This document shows positions 52,834-62,305 of a stretch of DNA of 64,000 nucleotides, piece by piece. The DNA lies in contig JASANZ010002273.1 of NCBI GenBank assembly GCA_030849805.1, forward strand, positions 157,761-221,760, written 5' to 3'. The position numbers were made by a program, and so were the translations under genes. The notes below the pieces were generated by a model, which made no database searches, was not told the origin of the DNA, and saw nothing but the letters and a program-made list of their open reading frames with translations. The stretch's first letter is position 1; every line of letters starts with the position of its first letter. This DNA comes from Sergeia podlipaevii. Taxonomy: Eukaryota > Euglenozoa > Kinetoplastea > Trypanosomatida > Trypanosomatidae.

Positions 52834-54078
52834 ATGAAGGACCTTGTTGGTGCCTGCGTGTTTGGCCAGTCTGGGGGTCCCACTTCTGTCATCAACGCCA
52901 GCGCTGCTGCAGTTTTCATCGAAGCACTGCAGCAGAAGAATATTACAAAAGTCTACGGTGCTGCTTATGGTATTGAAGGCATCATGAAGGAGAGACTATA
53001 TGACATGTCTATGGAAAGCCCTGAGGAGCTATCCCTCTTAAAGCACACCCCGTCTTCAGCGCTTGGATCGGTGAGGTACAAGATTAAGAAGGAAGAAGAA
53101 TTAAGCCGCATCATGGAGGTTTTCAAAAAATACAACATTCGTTACTTCTTCTACAACGGCGGCAATGACAGCATGGACACGTGCAACAAGGTGAGCAAGT
53201 ATCTTCTGAAAAATGGATACAAGTGCAACGTAGTTGGCATCCCAAAGACGATCGACAACGACCTTGTTGGGACAGACCACTGTCCTGGGTACGGCAGCGC
53301 GGCGAAGTTTGTGGCAGCTTCTGTGATGAACATGTACCTTGATGCCACTGTGTACCGCAACGGACAAGTGACCATTGTCGAGGTCATGGGCCGTGATGCA
53401 GGGTGGCTTACGGCGGCAAGCTACCTTGCGACTCTTAAGGGCTGCGGTCCTCACCTGATTTATGTCCCTGAGCAGACATTTGACCCTGCCAAGTTTGTGA
53501 CTCAAGTAAGGGAGGAGGTGCGCAAGAATGCCGGCTCGTGTTTCGTTGTCGCCAGTGAAGGTCTGCGCCTCGCCAACGGTAAACTTCTTTCCGCTCAGCC
53601 GGCCATGGCACATGACAAGTTTGGCCACGCTCAGCTGGGTGGACTTGCTGCCGCGCTTGAGGCCATTGTGAAGAATGCCCTGCCGACAATCAAGGCCCGC
53701 AGCATTGAACTTAACATACTTCAGCGATGCACAGCGTTTTGCGCGAGTGCGAGAGATGTTGAGGAAGCGTTTGAAGTTGGTCGGTTCGCCGTTCGCAGTG
53801 CGTGTGCTGGCGCAACAGATAAGATGGCGGCTCTTCAGCGATCCAAAGACGGCCCTTACAAGCCATCCTTTGTGCTTACCAACATTGAGGTGTGTGCAAA
53901 CGCTGTAAAGGCGATTCCAGAGTCTTGGATTCTTCCTGACAATAAGGGCTTCACTCAAGAGTTTGTCGACTATGCTCTTCCGCTGATTCAGGGCGAGCCT
54001 AGCGTACCATTTGAAGATGGTCTTCCTAGGTTTGCCAAGCTGAAGAAAGTTGCTGCTGCAGCACCTTCTTCTTTATAA
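52834..54078 (+). CDS. Bacterial-type phosphofructokinase, pyrophosphate-type signature, probable glycosomal
   Basis: 414 residues from ATG 52834; the frame is open upstream but contains no earlier ATG. It phosphorylates fructose 6-phosphate. The nucleotide-loop start is GQSGGPTSVINAS (11-23), the phosphate-donor site is NGGNDSMDT (108-116), the catalytic PKTIDND is at 137-143 and MGRDAG at 185-190. The residue equal to Gly104 of the E. coli ATP enzyme is Asp112 and that equal to Gly124 is Lys138, the combination typical of pyrophosphate-dependent enzymes. The usual trypanosomatid ATP enzyme has GGDGT and is about 480 residues, so this is a different lineage, close in motif style to clostridial and spirochaetal enzymes. 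It ends in SSL, the same glycosomal PTS1 found on T. brucei glycosomal PGK. Lateral acquisition with later addition of the targeting tail is inferred. Confidence 0.9.
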   Translation: MKDLVGACVFGQSGGPTSVINASAAAVFIEALQQKNITKVYGAAYGIEGIMKERLYDMSMESPEELSLLKHTPSSALGSVRYKIKKEEELSRIMEVFKKYNIRYFFYNGGNDSMDTCNKVSKYLLKNGYKCNVVGIPKTIDNDLVGTDHCPGYGSAAKFVAASVMNMYLDATVYRNGQVTIVEVMGRDAGWLTAASYLATLKGCGPHLIYVPEQTFDPAKFVTQVREEVRKNAGSCFVVASEGLRLANGKLLSAQPAMAHDKFGHAQLGGLAAALEAIVKNALPTIKARSIELNILQRCTAFCASARDVEEAFEVGRFAVRSACAGATDKMAALQRSKDGPYKPSFVLTNIEVCANAVKAIPESWILPDNKGFTQEFVDYALPLIQGEPSVPFEDGLPRFAKLKKVAAAAPSSL

Positions 54079-54963
54079 ATTGAGACAATGAAAAAAACAA
54101 CCTCTATCGATGCATTAACAGGAGAGCGACCTGCGAACACATTCTTCTAGGATGCTCGTATTACCCAGTGTGCGTGTTCCGCACTTATCAAAAGCTTGTG
54201 AGTGAAACTATATGTTTATTCATCGGTACTATTGAAGACACATGAGTTTTGGTTTTATCAAAAAAATAAATGAAGGAAAACAAAATAGCAATAGGAGCCC
54301 TATAGGAGAGTGGTGGGAATACAAAAATGGAAGCCTACCGCAAAAAGTTAGATGTCAGTTGGATTTTTTTTTCTTTCAGTGATATCATTATTTCTATCAT
54401 ATATTGTTATTACTACTGCTGTTGTTGCTATATATTTCTCGTTCTTTGCACCTTTACTGCACAGAGGGCAATACAAGCACCAGCAACAATAAAACCAAGC
54501 GCTCATGTTTTCTTAGAAAAAATGATTCAGCAAAGCGTGCGGTTCTCTTTTTTTTTTATGGTTTATATATGCTAAATTTTCATCACAACGTATATGCGAG
54601 AATTTCTTTTTGCACCAATTAACTTTTGTTTTGTTAGCACAAAAATGTTTTTGCGCTATGGGCAAAATGAAAGAAGAAAACGAGTGCCTACCCATTATTG
54701 TACGAGTATTTGCTTTTGAGTGGTAGCTGCTCCGAGCGCATTGTTTATTTGCGTTTTCATTGCTTTTGTATCAACGTAATTTTGATCGTTGATAAGATGC
54801 ATTGTTATGTAAAGTTTCGTTGTTTATTCTTTTCCTCGTTTTTTCCTCAACTAGAATGTTAAACATAAAACTCACTTTTTATAGCGAACCTCATTTATTA
54901 AAGAGAGCAATTTTATACCCGATACACACAGGCTGCACTGATTTTTCTATTTGAAAGTGAATA
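54079..54963 (+). other. Intergenic spacer
   Basis: T-rich spacer. AGs at 54930-54931 and 54956-54957 are candidate acceptors for the next gene. Nothing else is seen. Confidence 0.55.
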
Positions 54964-55653
54964 ATGGATTTTTTCCAAATTATTGATGTTTGTGCAGACG
55001 CACCGTCAATCTTTTTTGCCATAGTGGAAGTAGCTCTGGCTACTATCTTCTCCATCGCATTAGGACTTGCTGTGCAGTTTCTCCCCTCGCTCCTCCTTGT
55101 ACGCTCGAGTGCTCGTCCATCAGTGCAGCGTCACAAAGGGTCTACACATAAATCCGCTGAGCCGCGTAAGGCTCCTGCATCATTGCCTACAGCTAGTAAG
55201 CCAAAGCCACTAGTTAGCACGCAAGATCATGAACAAAAGTCTACTGACGATTTATGTGCGGCACCACACAACAGCCACCACATCGCTGATAGAACTTTGG
55301 ACGCAGTGCTCGACGACTTTTTTGAAAATGAAACGTTGCTTGACGACGCCCTGCTTGAGACAGTAGCGCAGCGCTCTGTTTCTCCCCCTGGTGCTCCTGC
55401 CCACGAAGCCCCACCATCTGATTCTGCAAAAGACTTTGATGCGGAACTCGCAAAGCGTATGGGGCGGGGTTTCATTTCAAAAGGTGGACATATCCCAAAG
55501 AAGCAACCGCCAAGGGTTACTAAACCATCGACACCACAGATTGATGACGTGCTTGAGAACGTTCTTTCAGCATATATGGATGAGGAGGAATTACTGGACG
55601 CCGCGCTTCTTGATACTGCCTTGCAGTCTGCGAATGTTGCTGAGAAGCCATAG
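54964..55653 (+). CDS. Membrane-anchored protein with a duplicated acidic motif
   Basis: 229 residues of unknown family. Residues 14-46 form one hydrophobic segment followed by a basic stretch (SSARPSVQRHK), suggesting an N-terminal membrane anchor or signal-anchor. The rest is hydrophilic and partly low complexity, and contains two related acidic helical motifs: TLDAVLDDFFENETLLDDALLE near 111-132 and QIDDVLENVLSAYMDEEELLDAAL near 192-215. The repeat looks like a duplicated binding segment. Function is unknown. Confidence 0.65.
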   Translation: MDFFQIIDVCADAPSIFFAIVEVALATIFSIALGLAVQFLPSLLLVRSSARPSVQRHKGSTHKSAEPRKAPASLPTASKPKPLVSTQDHEQKSTDDLCAAPHNSHHIADRTLDAVLDDFFENETLLDDALLETVAQRSVSPPGAPAHEAPPSDSAKDFDAELAKRMGRGFISKGGHIPKKQPPRVTKPSTPQIDDVLENVLSAYMDEEELLDAALLDTALQSANVAEKP

Positions 55654-56808
55654 GGCTATCTCGCCACGTCGTTAAATGAAACATATCATTACTTTACTAA
55701 AAATAGGCATATTCCTGCAGCAGTGTCAGTGTAGTAAAACTCAAATGTTTTTGAATTGAATCGGTAGCAGTCCGGAGAAAGTCTCCTTTTAATCCCCTGA
55801 AACGGTGCAACTTCTGCGTTTGTCGTTCATCGCTTGCCGTTGATGAAAACTCACGTCATGACAGCATTTTATAGGTTTGCTCGCTGCAGCCCCGATTTCC
55901 GCTACTTGTTCCTTTTATGTCATTAGTTAGTTTTGTTGTTTGTGTTGTAGACGAGAGACGTTGGAATAGTTCTGCATTGCAAAGAGCGGTGACTGGAGCG
56001 TTTTGACAGCGATTATTATCATGAGATGTTTGAATTTATATAAAAAACATTTAATATTTTGATTGTTCTTTCACAACCTTTAAGCTTCCTAAGAATTGAC
56101 ACTTCGCAATGAGGAGATGCTTATTTTGGTACTCTTTAACACACCTACATCTGTGCATTGATGATCTGCATTCACATCATTCTATCATATTTCTTTATTT
56201 TTCATTTTTTCTTTATTTCAACTATTCAAATCACTATATAGATTTGCTCTCTTTTAGTTTTCAAGCTTCCCTTCTCAATCCAAGAAAAGAGGCCTTTCTC
56301 ACTACCTATCTCAACATTGTTTATACCACTTATACTATTTCACTTTCTTTGACTTCTCTAAGATATAAAACTTTACTCTATTTCTTCTGTCTGTATATCG
56401 CATAGTGTTTGTACGCAAGACAAAAACAAAAAAAAATCACAATAGCTGTTCCCGCACGTGGTTATACAGTATCCTCGTACACACACACACACACACTTTG
56501 TTGCGATCCTCATAGTAGAGAATACAGTTTTCCTTTCTTGTTCTCTTTCATAATATATTTCTTTTATATTTCTTTTATATTTCAAGCCACGCAAGTGCCA
56601 TTAAACATAGGTCATTATATTTCTGGCTCAATTAACTCGCAACTACCAAAAAAAATAAAATTGATATCAACAACACAGTTGACTTCTGTTTTTACTTTAT
56701 TTCACCTTTTAACAGTGTTACTGTTAAATGTATATTCACTAGGTAAAGAGGAATACAGAAAGCAGCACATATTACAATATCATCGTTTTACCTTTCAGCA
56801 GCTGACCT
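55654..56808 (+). other. Intergenic spacer
   Basis: 1.15 kb of T/C-rich sequence with an AC repeat at about 56478-56497. No gene is seen; the open stretch 56109-56405 is compositional. Confidence 0.6.
56784..56798 (+). promoter_or_regulatory. Candidate spliced-leader acceptor for the surface protein
   Basis: CGTTTTACCTTTCAG (AG 56797-56798), about ten bases before the ATG at 56809. Confidence 0.5.
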
Positions 56809-59319
56809 ATGCGTGCAGTACCGGCGATGCGTTCTTGCGCTGCCCCGCCTTTTCGTGGCCTCCTGCGGTCGCAGTCCGTCCTGATCACGTTGCTGGTGGT
56901 CTTGCTTGCGTCCACGCAGAGTGGAAGTGCAACAATGCCACGGGAGGGTGTCGAGCATGGTGAAGCGTTTGCTGTCGGTGTGCCTTTCCGCGTCTCGGTG
57001 AAGAATGGCGTCAAGCGGGCGTTTCTGTCCACGTCGAGGAGCTGCACGGAACGGCTGCTGGATGCCGGCGAGTGCACCCCCGTCACGAAGAGCACTTCCA
57101 CCGGCGGGGAGGGGGAGGCGTCGTGCGTGTTCACAGTGCCGCTTGCTGCTGTCAACGCTACGGTCGCGGTGTATGCGTGCAGTGATGCGGGACTTGCGAG
57201 TGCGCGCGAGTACAAGCTTGGTACGGACATCATTACACCGAAGGCCGCCTTTACGAACATCATGACCACTTTCCAGCTGAGCGAGAAGGTACCAGTCGGG
57301 GCGCAGGTGCAGTTTTACAAGAGTGACACATGTAATTATGACCCTGTTGGCCGCACAATCATGCTACCTGCGGATCGTCAGATTAGTGTGACAGCTCCAG
57401 AGACTGACATGATGTATCTGTGCGCCAAAACTGGAAACGAGTGGGAGAAACTGGCACCTGTTCCCGTGATTGACCCCTTCACAACTGCGCCGAATACAGG
57501 GTTTCGATACACAAGCCAAGACATCTGGGGGAGCACCCCGATGCTAAAGCTCACGCTCGCCATCGACGCGACATGCGCAGTGCCAGTCGGCGAGGAAGCT
57601 GATGCTACTGCAGTGGGCGGTGCCAGCACGCTGGGGCTGAGCGTCGCTGTGCCACGGGGCACCTACGCCATGTGCGCTCAGTTGGCCAGAAAACTTGATT
57701 TTGACCTCCTGCCGTCGCAAACGGAGTTCAGTGTGCAGGAGTACGGGCTGAGTATTGGCCAGTTCATGTACGCCAACACGTCGACTGCGTTCAGTTTTAC
57801 GCTTGACGCTGTGCAGCAAGGCAAGAAGTTTGAGGCTGCTCTATTCAGTGGTGAGCACTGCACAGGGGACATTATCTTTACCTACGCCGTTGCCAAAACG
57901 TGGCTGGTTGAGAAACCAGGCATGTACTACCCCTGCGTGCGTGAGGCGGGCCCCAATGCTCAATATACAACTGCCCCCGCTGCTCCCATTGAAGTGGTTG
58001 ACACTCCGTCGATTGAGGCCATGAAGGACTTACCAGAGAATAAGACGGATCGCGGTCTGCGCGTGTCGGTGACGCTCGCCAATGTGCCGATGAGTGCTGT
58101 CATCGCTGTGGGTCTGTTCAAGGACAGCGCGTGTCAGGCATCCGTGGTACAGGGCACGTCCTCTGGGGGCCTTCCTGTCACGCTCGCCGTCCCCTTCAGC
58201 AGCCCGGACAAGGTTGCGGTGTGCGTTACGGCCCCGTACTACCCCACCACCACGACGCATCCCAGCGGCGATGGGGAAAGTGCCCCTGCACACACGTTCT
58301 ACCTAATGGACAACATTGTACTGACGGAGCTCGGCTTCTCTTCCCCCAGCAAGCACTCGAACCGACTGTCCGCTGGCGCGATTGTTGGCATTGTCATTGT
58401 AAGTGTCGTAGTGATTGCGTGTATTATTCTGGCCATCGTCTGGAGGGTTATACGTTTCCGTCAGCGCAAGCGGCAGCTGGAGGTGCCTCGAGAGGACAAT
58501 TTTTTCTATCATCACCCGACGATACCGGAAGCGGAGTCAGCCAATATGTATGATTTTCGTGACAGAGGAGGGAATGGGAACTACGGTGAAGGAAATTCGG
58601 TTTTGGGTCGTACAGTTGTTCGTCCCTGGTTGGACCCCAACAATTTTCCAACAAATGTTATCCATGGTGACCCTCTTGTGCAGTTCCCTCTTGCGCAGTT
58701 CACAGAGATTGTTGCTGTCCCCGCCATTCAACCCACTATCCCTGTAGTTGACTATGGGGGTCCGGTCCCCTATACCGATCGGGACGATGCTTCCTCCACT
58801 GGCGAGGTGGCAGCTGTTAAACATACTCAGCCTAGAGGGGTCATCACTGCTAGGCCTGTATATGTGGTACATGATCAGCATATGAATCCTTTGAACGGAC
58901 CTGTTCCTATGGTTAGTGCTCCTCCTGATTCTTCCGTCAGTAGTGAAAATATATTGCCGCGTAAAAAACAACATGCATCAAGCAAGCCTTTTGATGGGCC
59001 ACGTGACTGGCTCCCATGGGATGCCAACGATGCCATTGAAAGAAAAAGATGTTTAGGCCGTATCAAAACAGTAGGAGCTCCTACATTGCACCCCTCATTT
59101 ACAAAAGAACAAACTCAGCCCCAGGAAGCAGGGATGTGCAATAAACATGATGAGGGGGAACACAATCGGCCTACCTTGGAGAATGCAAGGAACGATTTGC
59201 TGTGTTCTTCTAGCGATTCTAACGTAGAAGGTGATCATTCAGAAAACCACCAAACAAACAGTTTTTGCAGTGTCTTCCACGAAGCCGTTGATGGCATATA
59301 CGGAAGTCAGCATTTTTAG
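56809..59319 (+). CDS. Type I surface membrane protein with tandem Cys-paired repeats
   Basis: 836 residues. A hydrophobic signal sequence lies at about 22-41, an extracellular region at about 42-519, a single transmembrane helix at about 520-546 with basic stop-transfer (WRVIRFRQRKR), and a long cytoplasmic tail. The extracellular region has about five related segments of 80-100 residues, each beta-rich and with about two Cys (for example KSDTCNYDP...MYLCAK, SGEHCTGD...YYPCVRE and KDSACQAS...VAVCV), suggesting tandem Ig-like or other disulfide-bonded domains. No known adhesin family is recognised. Coding-like sequence continues past the stop at 59317-59319, which suggests the tail is truncated relative to an ancestor. 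Confidence 0.82.
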   Translation: MRAVPAMRSCAAPPFRGLLRSQSVLITLLVVLLASTQSGSATMPREGVEHGEAFAVGVPFRVSVKNGVKRAFLSTSRSCTERLLDAGECTPVTKSTSTGGEGEASCVFTVPLAAVNATVAVYACSDAGLASAREYKLGTDIITPKAAFTNIMTTFQLSEKVPVGAQVQFYKSDTCNYDPVGRTIMLPADRQISVTAPETDMMYLCAKTGNEWEKLAPVPVIDPFTTAPNTGFRYTSQDIWGSTPMLKLTLAIDATCAVPVGEEADATAVGGASTLGLSVAVPRGTYAMCAQLARKLDFDLLPSQTEFSVQEYGLSIGQFMYANTSTAFSFTLDAVQQGKKFEAALFSGEHCTGDIIFTYAVAKTWLVEKPGMYYPCVREAGPNAQYTTAPAAPIEVVDTPSIEAMKDLPENKTDRGLRVSVTLANVPMSAVIAVGLFKDSACQASVVQGTSSGGLPVTLAVPFSSPDKVAVCVTAPYYPTTTTHPSGDGESAPAHTFYLMDNIVLTELGFSSPSKHSNRLSAGAIVGIVIVSVVVIACIILAIVWRVIRFRQRKRQLEVPREDNFFYHHPTIPEAESANMYDFRDRGGNGNYGEGNSVLGRTVVRPWLDPNNFPTNVIHGDPLVQFPLAQFTEIVAVPAIQPTIPVVDYGGPVPYTDRDDASSTGEVAAVKHTQPRGVITARPVYVVHDQHMNPLNGPVPMVSAPPDSSVSSENILPRKKQHASSKPFDGPRDWLPWDANDAIERKRCLGRIKTVGAPTLHPSFTKEQTQPQEAGMCNKHDEGEHNRPTLENARNDLLCSSSDSNVEGDHSENHQTNSFCSVFHEAVDGIYGSQHF

Positions 59320-59563
59320 AATAACCGAACTGCGGGTTTGTATGGACCAAACGCGTTTTTTGGCACCACTAGATTTTCCATTGAAAAATAGGAGCACATT
59401 GCCACCAATTGAACTAAGATATGTAGGTGTGTAGATATCTCATTCAGACTCTGGCAATGGTGCTCCGGTGGATGCTTCCCGTATCCAGCAGCGGCGGCTT
59501 TCATCTACAAGTGAAAAAAGGGGTGATTCCACACTTTCTACAGATAGTTTGGGCAGCATCTGA
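59320..59563 (+). pseudogene. Eroded tail extension of the surface protein gene
   Basis: After the TAG of the surface-protein gene, the same frame reads NNRTAGLYGPNAFFGTTRFS and then stops. Another frame then reads SHSDSGNGAPVDASRIQQRR followed by a Ser/Thr-rich segment up to the stop at 59561-59563. The composition is coding-like and similar to the tail, so this looks like remnants of a longer cytoplasmic tail broken by stop codons and a frameshift. Confidence 0.5.
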
Positions 59564-60964
59564 CATTGGGATTTACCGGCGGCGTGGGTGTGGGGAAGCG
59601 GTATTTCTTTATAAGCATATCCAATCCTTTTAAAATTGCAGAAACTGTTCATTCGAATTTTTATTGTTATATTTTCAGGAACGTGTTAAAAGTTTTTCTT
59701 TTTCTGAAAATCAGGCGCGAAAGAACCTCCAAAGGAACAAAATACACTTGTGTCTATAGTGACATGGTAATGATACATTAAAAGATGGAGGGATCCGTAA
59801 CTAAAAAGCTATACTCACAGAAAAATAGCATTCATTGTTTATTCCATTCTCGTTTTACTTTTGTTTGTATTTTTAATCCCGAACTTGTTTTTTTCTTCTA
59901 TTGTTGTGAGTGAATTAATGATTGAGGTACCCATGTTGTATATATATATATATTTTTTTTTTAAATTGTTGTGCCTTTTTCAAGTACTTTGCTTCCCTCT
60001 TCAATAATGATGTGAACATGTTTTAAATGCGAAACATACATATATACATATATAAAATTTAACTAAGTGAGGAGAACATACTTCTGCGTTCTTGGGCAGT
60101 AAAGGTGTAGTTGAATAAAAGATTTTCAACAAAGGAATATTGTCTGCACTTTGTCCTCTTAGTTTTTCTAATCATTTATGAAATCTAAAGTAAAAAGTGG
60201 TATGACTTTTTTTTTCCACAAATGGTTGAAAAAGATGGCGTTAGTGATCCACAAGGTATCGCCAATGCGTGGTTACAGCCTCACTTTATCTATTTTACTG
60301 TTGCTATTCAAGGGAAAAGTGGGAAATCAACCACAACAGCAACACAGAAAATATCAGCATCGTTTGTGTTTCTATTTTATTTTATTTTTAGAACAATGTG
60401 TGTTTTTTCTTTCACAAGAATCAAACTTTGTGAAAACAAAGAGAAAAGAATGACCGAGAGTTTTGTACGTTACATTCATTTGTGTGCACCTATAAAAAAT
60501 GCAGCAAATACAGAGAATCGAAGTGTGTGTTTACGTGGTAGAAAAGAGATATTTATTTTTCCTTCATTATTTCTGTATCGCATCGGTAGCAACAGGCTAT
60601 ACCGTCCTGCCATAAAAAAAGTAACTTTTTTTTTAGGGGTCGTACAGAGAGTGAGCTGTGCTTGGGGGTTTGAACCCGTACTTTCCCCACCTATTTTTCT
60701 GATATGCATTTGGTGTCGGTGTGCTGTCGCTGTAAGTTTTTTTTTTAATTATTTTATGTAATTGCTTAGCTTGCACTTTTGCTATGTTGATTCCACATGA
60801 TTTTTTTTTGTACTTTTCTATTTTGCAAGCATTTATGACTTTCTTTTCATGGATTCTTCCATTGCACTTCATGCAATTGTTATCCTCTTAGAAACAAAGA
60901 TGATCAACCAGAATGGCTGGAGGCTTTAATGTGAGCACGCAATTCCAGAAAGAACAGCTGCGTG
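59564..60964 (+). other. Intergenic spacer
   Basis: T-rich spacer with an AT repeat near 59939-59952. A short frame from ATG 60913 (MAGGFNVSTQFQKEQLRD...) looks coding-like for about 40 residues just before the histone deacetylase remnant, but is unrecognised. The frame 60222-60761 was judged non-coding. Confidence 0.5.
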
Positions 60965-61690
60965 ATGTCAGTAGGCAGCAAGGAGGCCACTTTATTCTCA
61001 TTGTACAAAATCGGTATGTGGGAATGTTTTCTCCTTGAAAGATACACAACTGTTTGGGATTTACAGCAGCAGTGTGTTGCTGAGTTGCCAGTTGCATCCA
61101 TCACAAAGTACACCGTTGGCAGCACTGAAACGGGCGACACGGACGGGGTCTCGTTTGACGACGAGCGTAGCAGTAAAAGGAGCGCGGACGCTTTTTATCC
61201 CGGAACTGGCCATGCCGAGCGCGTCGGTGGTGAGGACGTTGATGCAGCTCGCGGCACAAACATAAACATTCCTTGGCCCACTCATCACTTTGGCGATATT
61301 GAGTACCTCCAGGTGCTGACGGAACTTGTTATTCCCGTGGCACAGGAGTTTGCGCCAGAGGTGGTAATTATCAGCTGTGGCTTTGATAGTGCGCAAGGCG
61401 ACTTGCTAGGCTCCATGAACTTAACCCCGTCGGGGTACTATCTCATGACAAAGCTGCTTTGCAAGCACTTTTCCAAGGTGGTGGTGGTCCTCGAGGGAGG
61501 GTATCACGTCGCCAACGTTACCAAATGCTCGGAGACAGTTCTCCGTGCACTACTTGAAGTTTCGGCTGAGGCAGCAGCGCAACCACTACCGTTCACCCGC
61601 ATGCTTTATGCGCAGACACAGCGCTTGGTCGCGCGGGTAAAGCATCAGCACTTGGAGTACTGGCGTTGCTACCGCAGCGATTCACAGTAA
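60965..61690 (+). pseudogene. Histone deacetylase, C-terminal half only
   Basis: 241 residues are open from ATG 60965. From about residue 72 the sequence matches the C-terminal half of class II-type histone deacetylases: FYPGTGHAERVG, then NINIPW, FAPEVVIISCGFDSAQGD with the zinc-ligand Asp, and VVVVLEGGYHVANV with the catalytic Tyr. The N-terminal catalytic half, with the tandem His charge relay and the DxH zinc ligands, is absent. The first 70 residues are unrelated. It therefore cannot be an active deacetylase as it stands and is most likely a pseudogene fragment, though an expressed truncated protein cannot be excluded. Confidence 0.78.
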
Positions 61691-62088
61691 AGAGTTTGAC
61701 TAGGCCTACGAGCATGGTAAGGCATACAAGCAGAAGGCTATGCTTTCTTTTGAAGGAGAAAGAACAACATAGAGCACAACGCCCCAGGCATCACTTGCAG
61801 CTAAGAAAGTGGAGGGAGGGAGGCAAATCAAAGCTACCCAAATCAAAGTATATGCACATTTTTTTGTTCACAGACCAGAAACGCGTGTTCGCTTTTTATA
61901 CCTTACCTCTTTTTTTTTTAAAAAATTGATATGTGAAATAGCCACCAATACTGTACGAGCAATTGCTAAGAGATAAACACAGAGGCACAATCACTAAAAT
62001 ACACGTTGGCGCGAGATCTTAATGGGTGCTATCATCACATTTTTTTTTTTTTTTGAGAGAGTGTGTGTGATCAAAGTTCCTCAATTAG
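61691..62088 (+). other. Spacer with possible coding remnants
   Basis: Downstream of the deacetylase fragment a frame reads AYEHGKAYKQKAMLSFEGER and then stops, with more coding-like sequence after it. It is unrecognised. Otherwise T-rich. Confidence 0.35.
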
Positions 62089-62262
62089 AAAGCAACACTC
62101 ACAACTAGATTCAGCGAAGGGGGTATTCACGAAGGAAAGGGCAGATACTGGGTTCTACTGCTCGAGCGTGAGAACACTGGTGAAAACTCTCTTGCTTACT
62201 TCAACAACGCTCACGAAGAGATGTGGCATGTCATTTCTGTAGAGCCCCGCACCGCCCTCTGA
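62089..62262 (+). pseudogene. PH-domain-like fragment
   Basis: A 57-codon open stretch bounded by stops and without a start reads ...HEGKGRYWVLLLERENTG then ENSLAYFNNAHEEMWHVIS. The RYWVLL / LAYF pattern resembles the start of a pleckstrin-homology domain. Coding composition is clear, but it is an isolated fragment. It may belong with the LRR fragment just downstream. Confidence 0.45.
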
Positions 62263-62305
62263 CTGAGAGACCGGTCTCCATGTCTTTGCGCTTTTGGAGC
62301 TCTAG

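Noticed and set aside
53101..53958. 285-codon open frame on the minus strand
   Set aside because: Antisense shadow of the phosphofructokinase; it has no recognisable protein and no upstream splice signals on that strand.
56109..56405. 98-codon open frame
   Set aside because: The product is dominated by Leu, Phe, Ser and Tyr from a T/C-rich tract, typical of spacer.
60646..60690. GGGTTTGAACCC palindrome resembling a tRNA T-arm
   Set aside because: It lacks the TTCRANY loop and no acceptor or anticodon arms can be folded around it.
60222..60761. A 179-codon open frame starting at an ATG
   Set aside because: Much of the product is Phe/Ile/Cys-rich and encoded by T-rich sequence like the spacers; no domain is recognisable, and no good acceptor precedes it.
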